A stretch of DNA of 64,000 bases from Siphonodentalium dalli (Eukaryota; Mollusca; Scaphopoda; Gadilida; Siphonodentaliidae). Positions 58,701 through 64,000 of this stretch are shown here, in pieces (the first letter of the stretch is position 1; every line of letters begins with the position of its first letter). The DNA lies in the NCBI GenBank assembly GCA_032622095.1, contig CP136067.1:80502705-80566704 (forward strand), read 5' to 3'. The position numbers were made by a program, and so were the translations under genes. The notes under the pieces were generated by a model. It was not told the DNA's origin, searched no databases, and worked only from the letters and a program-made list of their open reading frames with translations.

Positions 58701-61700
58701 CAAAATAATTCCCACGAAATTATGATATTTCCGGCGGAGAATCACGTGGCATTTTTGATATCTGACAAATTCAATCATACCTTATAGGTGCTATAATAAT
58801 TCCATAGATGTATTTCTCACAATAATCTGTGCGCCTCGTAAGGCCTTGAAATGGTATCTGGTTTTGACATTGATAAACCAAGATGTTAATGTTATCAACT
58901 TTAAGTTCGAATGTGACCAACACATCTGGATCAGTGGTATAGAACCATAAAACAACAAAGTATTATGAGAAAGAATGTTGTTCATAACATTATGATAGAT
59001 AGCGTCAGTAGCGATGGTAATTATTGCTAAATAAATGTCCACGCGTAAATAAATTCCCACGAAATTAGGAGACTTCCGTTAGAGAATCACGTGGCATTTT
59101 TTATATCTGACAAATTATATCATACCTTATAGGTTCTATAATAATTACATAGATGAATTGTTCACAGTAGTCTATGCGCCTCGTAAGGCCTTGAAATGGC
59201 GGCTGATTATGGCGAAATGTGCGCCTCGTATCGATTTTCATATTCGAAAATTTTGAAGTCAGCCGCCTATTCGAAAAACACGAACAATTATATGTTTGAA
59301 ACGAAACGGTCCGTGAATTCGAAACGATAATTATAAAAACGAACGCGTAGGCGACCAGTAATTATTGTATCGATAAATTGAATTTGTCGCTATTGTTAAA
59401 CGACAAATTCGGAAAAATACTCCCTTATGATCCGTTCGGTTGTAGCAGAAAAATAAACTGGCTAAATTCAATCTGTACAGTGAATTATATTGGGACTGCG
59501 CATGCGTGACTGATACCGAGGCAAGCCCCTGACCATTAGTTACCGTAGGCGACCGACCAAAAAGTTAACCCTTTTCTGCTATGGTTTACAAACGCAGGAC
59601 ATCTATCCATATAGTTCAGTGTGAGGGCTTCCTTTGGCGGAAATATGTGAACATAGTCAATGAACCCTCTTTTAAAAGCCCTCCTGATGCCAAACCTGCA
59701 TGCCAAATTTCATCGAGATCCGATTACCTATGGTTGAAATATATCAGCGGATGGATGGACAGTCACATGTAATCCAGTATATTTATTTGCTAGTACATAA
59801 TTTGATGTTGTCTGGTCTCTCTGACCCAAAATTATTGCTTGACACTGCAAAGTCTATACAGAAAATTCAAGGAAGAAATACAACTCTCTTTAACTTGTCT
59901 ACAAGGGGAGAAATGAGGCATGCGGTAGGTTTCAGGAGCATATGGGAAAGTTGTGAAAAAAAAGTATAACTTTGTGTGACCTTCAGTAAAGATGAAACTG
60001 TTTACTAACCTTAACTTGTAGCATTAATGATGTTAATTTGATAATGAGTTGAATAGAGCTGTCACTCTTGTCCTTCTTCCTGGACACCATCATACTCTGT
60101 AGAAAAAATATCATAATATTAAGGGCTTGTATGGTATTATCTGTAAATTTCATCGAAATTAACGAAAATGCGAGTATCATGGCATTTAAAACGATGAAAA
60201 ATATGGCATGTTGTCATTTTCATGCACTTCCAGATATCGTCCAATTACACGCTAATAGCACACAGACTACGTTAATATCACTCCAACTAACATGCATAAA
60301 TTAAGAAAATAAAAGCAAACATTTAACGGTGTGGCACTTGAAAAGTGTCATCATCAACAAACAAATATATATTTAGCACACAGAGCAGCAGTTCCGGCAC
60401 GCATATTAGAGTTTTAGGTGCAGATCAGGCCATTTGATTACGTGGTGTGGAGTTGATCAAATATATATTCACCACAAAAGTATAATATACATGCTTCAGT
60501 CACTCAATTTTAGTGAGCAATGACTCTTAAAAGATTACGATGGATAGAGATACAGACGAATGTATAGACCAGTAACACAATGCATTATGAATACAAATAT
60601 CTATTAGATGTCTTGATATATCTAGTATGAATTTGAAGATACAAATGCAAATTCAGAGCAATCTCAGTATTTGTTCTGTATACATGAGTCATCATTAAAA
60701 TTTCATCCCTCATTTTTGAAAATGTTCTAAGATTTCAAACTTAAATGAATATGCACAATTTTAATTATGGACTTTCACACAATCATTCGACTATCATGAA
60801 GTATCAACCTTTATTTCACACCCGTTGATGGAATCGCAGTCATTGAATACATATTGTTGTATACCACACGTTGTGTACAAGCGAGAACTACTTCGTGTTG
60901 AACTTGTCACCAGCAGTGTTCGCGCTGTCGGTAGCCAAATTAGCCAATGGCTAATCTTTTTCGAATTTGGCTAATAAAAATTTCATTTGGCTAAACATTT
61001 GGCTAAACTTTTTTTTTTACCCCAAATGGAGAATGAAAGCATGAATTTTTGGCAAGTGGGTTATCAATTCTGTGATGTGAACGATCTAGTCCAAAAACAT
61101 CGTAAGTGGGAATATATCGCCGACTGTACAAAGGGAAACCCGATCGCGGACAGTACAAAGGGAAACCACTAACAGCAAAAGTCTTTATTTTAAATTTAAT
61201 CCGCTAATCCCCCATTGTCTGTCTGGTCACTCACGGGGCTCCTGCACAATGCATGTTTATGATGACATTGTATTTATGACGGTCAAGGTTTATGAGCACC
61301 AAGTGTAAGACAATAGCTTAATCAGCCAAATGTGAATCACGACAGATATTTTGTGGCTATTTGTCAAAACCGATACATTCAAAATAATATGCATGCTTTT
61401 ATGACAGATTGTAATTTGATAATGGCGTAACAATATTAACTTATTAGTTTCCAGATGTCACTTAGATATTTTCGCAAGGATAATTAATATTTCATGATTT
61501 AATCAATTAAAAGATATTGATATAAAACAAAAACATAATGACATTAAGAAGGACAATCCCGGGTCCCCCCCCCCCCCCCCCAAATCACTCTTTCACATAG
61601 AGATTAATATTTTTTTAATAAATGATATATATATAAAAATATTTCTAGTTCATCAAAATTAGTTAAATTAATGTGCATTTTACCTGTGTCTGTTAGATTT

Positions 61701-63200
61701 GACGTTTTAGTCATTAATTGTGAACCGACCAGAAAACGATGATTTAATTTGGCCATAGTTTTTTTTAATTTGGCCAAAAAACATTTGGCTAAAGATTTTT
61801 TCATTTGGCTAATAAACTTTTCATTTGGCTAAACTTTTGGCTAAAGTTTTTTTCGGTCCAGCGCGAACACTGGTCACCAGGAGCAATGATGATTACGTCG
61901 ATGATACACTTTCAGTGATGCCCAAACATTGCCGTTTTTGTTAGGGCATATTTTCATAAGGCATAAATCACAATTATGGTAGTTATGGTATCAATGGAGG
62001 CTTGAACTTGAATCAAGGATTAAACTTACAAGACACAAGGGTGTGGAATAAATACAGAACATAACTGGCATCATTATCTCAAATATTTTATCGAACTCAT
62101 GTTTTTTCTATGTACAATCTGCAACTTAAGATAATATCTATTAAACACAGACGGTGTTTTATTAACCTCTTCGCTGCAATGACATCCGTAACTATTACAA
62201 TGACATGCCGTATGCTACTACTTCAGCACAATAACAGTAGACCATTATACATAATTGGAACTCAGAGATTGGAGCATCGGAATAACTGTATTTCGAAGTT
62301 TCAAACAGTGTATGATGTTCCACGATTGTGAACGATAATAGCCTTTCAACTGAGTCTGTATTATGGTTCTTGTGATATTCCCGTTATATTTTCCCACTCG
62401 AAAATGCCAATAACGTCAACAGCCCACGACGTCACAACGTCATTTAGCAGCTAAGAGGTTAAAGAAATGGATGTTGATTTTGTTGCGTTCCATGGAGTTT
62501 GAATGCATATTGGTCTGCCATTTCCTGTGCAACACTAAAGTTCCTGACTGTAGTCGGGTGCTTAAACATTAGTAGAACTAACACTTTCAGAATGTATAAG
62601 GCACTGGTGAAGTATCATGTGGTCATTGCCATACGTGCATGAACAAATTATCATTTCAAAATTGCTATGTTACGATTGGAATGGAACATTGATGTGTCCC
62701 TTAACTCATGATATGGACAGGCCCTAAAATAAGTTGAACAAGAGATGGACTGTCATCCGCGCATACCCCCATGTGGCATACCACCTAGTGTGGCATACCT
62801 ATAACCTATGACTGAGATACTCAGGCAGACGGACCCAAATATCAGCATTTTCAGATCAACAAAGATAAATCCGAACAAAATCGATTGAACACTTCATTGA
62901 ATGTCCTCATAGCAGTAAACATCCGTACCAAATTTCATTAAGATCCAATTACTACTGTTCAAGTTAGGATCAGAATAGACATCGGACAGACGTACAGATG
63001 GATGCACAGACGGACAGATGCAAAAACAATATACCCTCCTTTTTTGTATAATAATAAATAATTTGATAGAATCATGCGTATTATATGCTACTATAAATTA
63101 CCTGGCCCAAACTATCCACCATCTGTTCACCCTCTTTCTCACACTTCTCCTTGATGTCATTAGGTAACTGAACTGGAGGTAGTCCTTGTTCTGGTGCAAG
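49670..63200 (-). CDS. 3' part of an unidentified spliced gene (four coding exons)
   Basis: Four exons on the minus strand (63,200-63,102; 60,096-60,010; 52,357-52,263; 49,769-49,670) join in one frame. Their phases agree: 0, 0, then 2/1 across the last junction. All acceptors end AG after pyrimidine tracts, and the donors are gtaatt, gttagt and gtgagt. They encode about 126 residues ending in a stop, with a polyadenylation signal beyond. The peptide looks largely helical and charged, and I do not recognise it; no signal peptide or membrane segment is seen in this part. The 5' exons lie beyond the window. Introns of 3.0, 7.7 and 2.5 kb are filled with transposons. Confidence 0.75.
50312..50357 (+). 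repeat. second copy of the GCCGATCrCGATCGGC repeat
   Basis: 'cgagaggccgatcacgatcg' with 'gcagatgtttaacccat' matches 18,755-18,802, with three substitutions. It lies just beyond the 3' end of the minus-strand gene's last intron border. Confidence 0.6.
50935..51735 (+). repeat. tandem repeat, 150-bp 'accaaatttggttccgatca' units
   Basis: Five units carry 'aaaagggccataactccgta', 'gatcaaacccatattcgaac' and 'gagaaactcacataccaaat'. The last three are nearly identical and spaced exactly 150 bp (51,253, 51,403, 51,553). The block ends in a gacggacagacagac microsatellite. It lies in the last intron of the minus-strand gene. Confidence 0.8.
51840..51996. mobile_element. 157-bp near-palindrome (foldback element)
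   Basis: The arms 'aatacctacag', 'gaatacctgaaacatctcat' and 'gtctggaaagaaatatcgaa' fold onto 'atgagatattttggtattc' and 'ctgtaggtatt'. The centre is near 'cactcgtggctgccactcgtg' minus one base. The arms are diverged by several bases. It is intronic. Confidence 0.75.
52263..52357 (-). CDS. coding exon of the unidentified gene (third in window)
   Basis: The 95-nt exon has acceptor 'actctgttacag' and a consensus donor, 'ttac|gtgagt'. It starts in phase 0 and ends two bases into a codon. It encodes 31 full codons, TFSTAEFNSFECKSLQ then ESLKSIKESLDLNNI. The spacing of leucines and isoleucines suggests a coiled-coil-like helix. Confidence 0.75.
52358..53939. other. intron sequence without recognised repeats
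   Basis: Part of the 7.7-kb intron. It has a run of about 21 G residues at 53,131-53,151. Long poly-G tracts are hard to sequence, so the length may be inaccurate. I see no exon with matching phase. Confidence 0.5.
53940..54362 (+). repeat. tandem repeat, 'aagagggataactcttgaat' units, interrupted by a transposon
   Basis: Units of about 150 bp carry 'cattttcagataaacaaaga', 'ggataactcttgaatggaaa' and 'ccctcctgatgccaaacctg'. The last unit breaks off at 'cttgaatggaatat' and resumes at about 59,643 with 'atatgtgaacatagtcaatg'. This shows that 5.28 kb was inserted within one unit. Confidence 0.8.
54368..54709. mobile_element. small inverted-repeat element nested at the tip of a larger relative
   Basis: The ends 'gatatttttaaaaatataat' through 'aaagcctgaacactgaacta' (left) and the reverse complement (right, 54,650-54,709) give arms of about 60 bp. 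The left 225 bp also match the right end of the surrounding larger element in inverted orientation ('gtaaaccatagcagaaaagg', 'gtcagtcacgcatgcgcag'-like). It looks like a deletion derivative of the same family, inserted at or formed from the larger element's left tip. Confidence 0.65.
54900..55400 (-). repeat. diverged copy of the 56,850-57,400 region
   Basis: Read on the minus strand, 'ctgtttggcctaatgggttc', then 'gggcctccgtctgcaggccg' and 'gtcgctaaggcggagagtga', parallel 'agttttggctaatggctatg', 'gggcctccctctag' and 'cgacgctagggcagagagcg' at 57,300-57,110. Translations share AGRS-A-AES. This suggests an internal duplication of a once-coding segment. Confidence 0.45.
56210..56605 (+). repeat. 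two-copy tandem repeat, about 205 bp
   Basis: 'accgaagcgagcagagttgt', 'tcaggcccttatgattgggc' and 'agctgagctggacagcgcaa' at 56,217-56,370 recur with changes at 56,432-56,585. Both strands have frames across it, but the copies are not the same length and frames break. It lies within the 4.9-kb element. Confidence 0.7.
56848..57459 (-). CDS. 203-codon open frame inside the 4.9-kb element, function unknown
   Basis: This is the longest uninterrupted frame in the window. The N-terminal two thirds are hydrophobic and tryptophan-rich. Residues about 105-150 are acidic and serine-rich (AGRSDARAESDMLSLHPKAS, then EAFDDDPSAHNTSD). The acidic part recalls gag-like regions of some retroelements such as DIRS, but that is only an impression. 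A second, broken copy of the AGRS..AES segment lies at 54,900-55,400. It may be a transposon gene remnant or a chance frame in GC-rich DNA. Confidence 0.3.
   Translation of the reverse strand: MPASQPSWGFCCNGLYPSFCLDRTFSLVGTTCIWGGGLTPVRWLHLLPVIRRNQFWLMAMGFFISTLDSKIGTQFISLKIPWEVFTPQLSHRRNGPPSSVLSSIIAGRSDARAESDMLSLHPKASEAFDDDPSAHNTSDCGSFRSSQSGIGKAEAADRDFLSTDYLIYMLLPTELCTLKLAWLALRTRTTVFKMHREHDLSYL
58115..58395. repeat. cluster of ACCGCGGT-type palindromic motifs
   Basis: Within about 280 bp there are 'taccgcggtatc', 'caccgcggcaccgatacc', 'caccgcggtattcc', 'atgcggtgcccgc', 'taccggtatcaccgcggtca' and 'ccggggtatcaccccg'. The density of short palindromes is far above the surroundings. It lies in the subterminal part of the 4.9-kb element, so the motifs could bind a transposase or arise from slippage. 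Confidence 0.6.
58498..59205 (+). repeat. two-copy direct repeat, about 365 bp
   Basis: Copy 1 (58,498-58,852) and copy 2 (58,865-59,200) share 'tgacattgataaaccaagat', 'gttgttcataacat', 'agatagcgtcagtagcgatg', 'gagaatcacgtggcattttt' and 'gcgcctcgtaaggccttgaa' in order. Several indels separate them. It lies within the 4.9-kb element, and no coding is seen. Confidence 0.75.
59646..59775 (+). repeat. continuation of the interrupted tandem repeat
   Basis: 'gtgaacatagtcaatgaacc', 'aaagccctcctgatgccaaa' and 'aaatttcatcgagatccgat' continue the unit cut at 54,362. It is followed by 'cggatggatggacag', the usual end of this repeat type. Confidence 0.75.
60010..60096 (-). CDS. coding exon of the unidentified gene (second in window)
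   Basis: The 87-nt exon has acceptor 'gatattttttctacag' and donor 'aag|gttagt', phase 0 on both sides. Its 29 codons contain VSRKKDKSDSSIQ, then the hydrophobic stretch LIIKLTSLMLQVK, which could be an amphipathic helix. The sequence around it is intronic and full of stops. Confidence 0.75.
60914..61872. mobile_element. hAT-type non-autonomous DNA transposon, 959 bp
   Basis: The terminal inverted repeats are CAGTGTTCGCGCTG and its exact reverse complement. They are flanked by a perfect 8-bp target duplication GTCACCAG (60,906-60,913 and 61,873-61,880). An 8-bp duplication and CAGTG ends are typical of hAT elements. Both subterminal regions are full of 'atttggctaa', in the same direct orientation. 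No transposase is encoded; the interior is AT-rich with a C run at about 61,567-61,582. It lies in an intron of the minus-strand gene. Confidence 0.85.
62162..62462. mobile_element. TTAA-flanked MITE, piggyBac-like, about 293 bp
   Basis: TTAA at 62,162-62,165 is followed by CCTCTTCGCTGCAATGAC. The right end is GTCATTTAGCAGCTAAGAGG, then TTAA at 62,459-62,462. The ends are imperfect inverted repeats starting CC. 'acgtca' motifs cluster near the right end. The 73-codon frame across it is not a gene. Confidence 0.7.
62800..63050 (+). repeat. diverged unit of the 'accaaatttcattaagatcc' repeat type
   Basis: It carries 'atcagcattttcagatcaac', 'ccgtaccaaatttcattaag' and a gacggacagatg microsatellite tail, then 'aatataccctcctttttt'. 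It is the same type as blocks near 41.4 and 54 kb. It lies 50 bp from the exon at 63,102. Confidence 0.6.
63102..63200 (-). CDS. coding exon of the unidentified gene (first in window)
   Basis: The 99-nt exon has acceptor 'ctatattttag' and donor 'cag|gtaatt', and both borders are phase 0. Its 33 codons begin LAPEQGLPPVQLPNDIKEK and continue with CEKEGEQMVDSLGQ: a proline-rich start followed by an acidic and lysine-rich helix. It stays open and fits the phase of the next exon. No family recognised. Confidence 0.75.
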
Positions 63201-63245
63201 CTAAAATATAGTATAGATTTGTGTGTACAGAGAGTATAATGGTAA

Positions 63246-63701
63246 CAAGCCTGAGTTTAGTGAGTGTCATTTGCAGAATGAGGTCCCCAGAGGGTGAATT
63301 TAGTGATGCTATCCCACACAGCAGGCTAGCATCACCAAATTCACCTTCTGTGGACCTCATTCTGCAGGGCCTCATCTGCTATGGGAGACACGGACTCAGA
63401 TTGAAGTTCTCAAATCTCAAATGGTGAATATTGTTATGTACCCACTGGGAACCTCAATTATGCAATTTGTCTTCTGTCAATTTGGGGATACAGAGATTCT
63501 AAAGAATAAAAAAGAAATAGAATCTAAGTTTCCATAGAAATTTTATAATAAAGAAACTTTCCAGAGAAGATGAGGCCTAAGCAGAATGAGGTCCCCAGAG
63601 GGTGAATTTAGTGATGGTAGCCTGCTATGCGGGATAGCGCATTAAATTCACCCTCTGGGGATCTCATTCTGCAAATGACAGGCATACTAAACTCAGGCTT
63701 G
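63246..63701. repeat. 456-bp palindrome containing two palindromes
   Basis: The outer arms 'caagcctgagtttagt' and 'actaaactcaggcttg' pair. Inside lie two near-palindromes (63,273-63,365 and 63,581-63,672), each running 'gcagaatgaggtccccagag' to its reverse complement. They are inverted relative to each other around a spacer of about 215 bp. It lies 45 bp upstream of the exon 63,102-63,200 on the minus strand, so in the preceding intron. Confidence 0.85.
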
Positions 63702-63954
63702 AATGGTAAGGTACTGCTGAACGAATTGCATACAAAAACATCACAACATATTCTAATAAGATTCTATGTTTGAACTACAGATCAAACAACAAGGACAACC
63801 TAATCCGATAATCCACTCTGGTGAAACAGAGTAAAATGTTAGTATGGACAGATGGAAGTTGCATCGAACCTTCAACTACATGCCACAAACCTCCCCTGGT
63901 GATTGGACGCATAATAATTTATCCATTTAATACACAGATTAGACCAAAATATGT
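63702..63954. other. no feature recognised
   Basis: AT-rich intronic DNA. No exon or repeat boundary can be supported. Confidence 0.45.
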
Positions 63955-64000
63955 TTAACCCTTTTCCCAACAGCACCTGTACTTACACCACGTCATAGAG
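63955..64000 (+). mobile_element. possible left end of another TTAA/CCCTTT element
   Basis: TTAA at 63,955 is followed by CCCTTTTCCCAAC, one base different from the end of the MITE at 42,037. The window stops before a right end could be seen. Confidence 0.35.

Larger units (their letters stand above)
54710..59645. mobile_element. 4.9-kb DNA transposon-like element with inverted ends
   Basis: The left end 'atttccgccaaaggaagccc', continuing 'tcacactgaactatatggat' (54,711-54,750), is repeated as a reverse complement at 59,606-59,645. Host tandem-repeat sequence resumes immediately outside, with 'atat' on both sides as a possible target duplication. Inside lie duplicated blocks, a 203-codon minus-strand frame, a GC-rich zone and a cluster of 'accgcggt' motifs. 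No transposase domain is recognised, so family is unknown. It sits in an intron of the minus-strand gene. Confidence 0.65.

Overview
The window reads as nuclear genomic DNA of an animal, most likely a mollusc and probably a bivalve. It is AT-rich and has introns with canonical GT/AG borders. It is packed with lophotrochozoan-style repeats: blocks with 'ggccataactc' and 'accaaatttggttcc' phrases, repeated 'tgaccttgacctt' blocks, TCTG/GACGGACG microsatellite heads, and non-autonomous Helitrons with tandem-repeat cores like those known from oysters and clams. There is no rRNA, functional tRNA, CRISPR or prokaryote-style operon. Almost all open frames are chance frames through repeats. The organism call is inference from repeat style.

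The one real gene I can support is the 3' part of a spliced gene on the minus strand between 63,200 and about 49,510. Its four coding exons are 63,102-63,200, 60,010-60,096, 52,263-52,357 and 49,670-49,769. All borders are canonical, the phases fit, and a stop and an AATAAA signal follow. I do not recognise the protein. Its introns hold most of the DNA transposons of the right-hand third: a 4.9-kb inverted-repeat element with a related small element at its left tip, a hAT-type element with a perfect 8-bp target duplication, a TTAA-flanked piggyBac-like MITE, and several tandem-repeat blocks.

Layout from left to right: 1-19 kb is mostly unassigned DNA with scattered repeats, foldback palindromes, a tRNA-related SINE and a 1-kb element with TTCGTGGCCACGAA ends. 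19.19-31.24 kb is one nested, roughly 12-kb inverted-repeat structure with minisatellites at its centre and shoulders, split by a 3.26-kb Helitron. 31.7-32.7 kb is a minus-strand Helitron fragment. 33.1-37.5 kb is a head-to-tail concatemer of seven Helitron-like units containing a 122-bp satellite and an apparently perfect 563-bp inverted duplication. 38-47 kb carries tandem repeats, non-LTR retrotransposon fragments (endonuclease near 39 kb, reverse transcriptase near 43.2 kb), a piggyBac-like MITE holding a palindrome made of palindromes, and a second SINE. 47.7-64 kb is the gene region described above.

The most unusual features are the Helitron concatemer, the 12-kb nested inverted repeat with orientation-switching minisatellite, and two unrelated loci (42.1 and 63.4 kb) built as palindromes of palindromes. 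The repeat families were recognised by eye only; no database search was possible.
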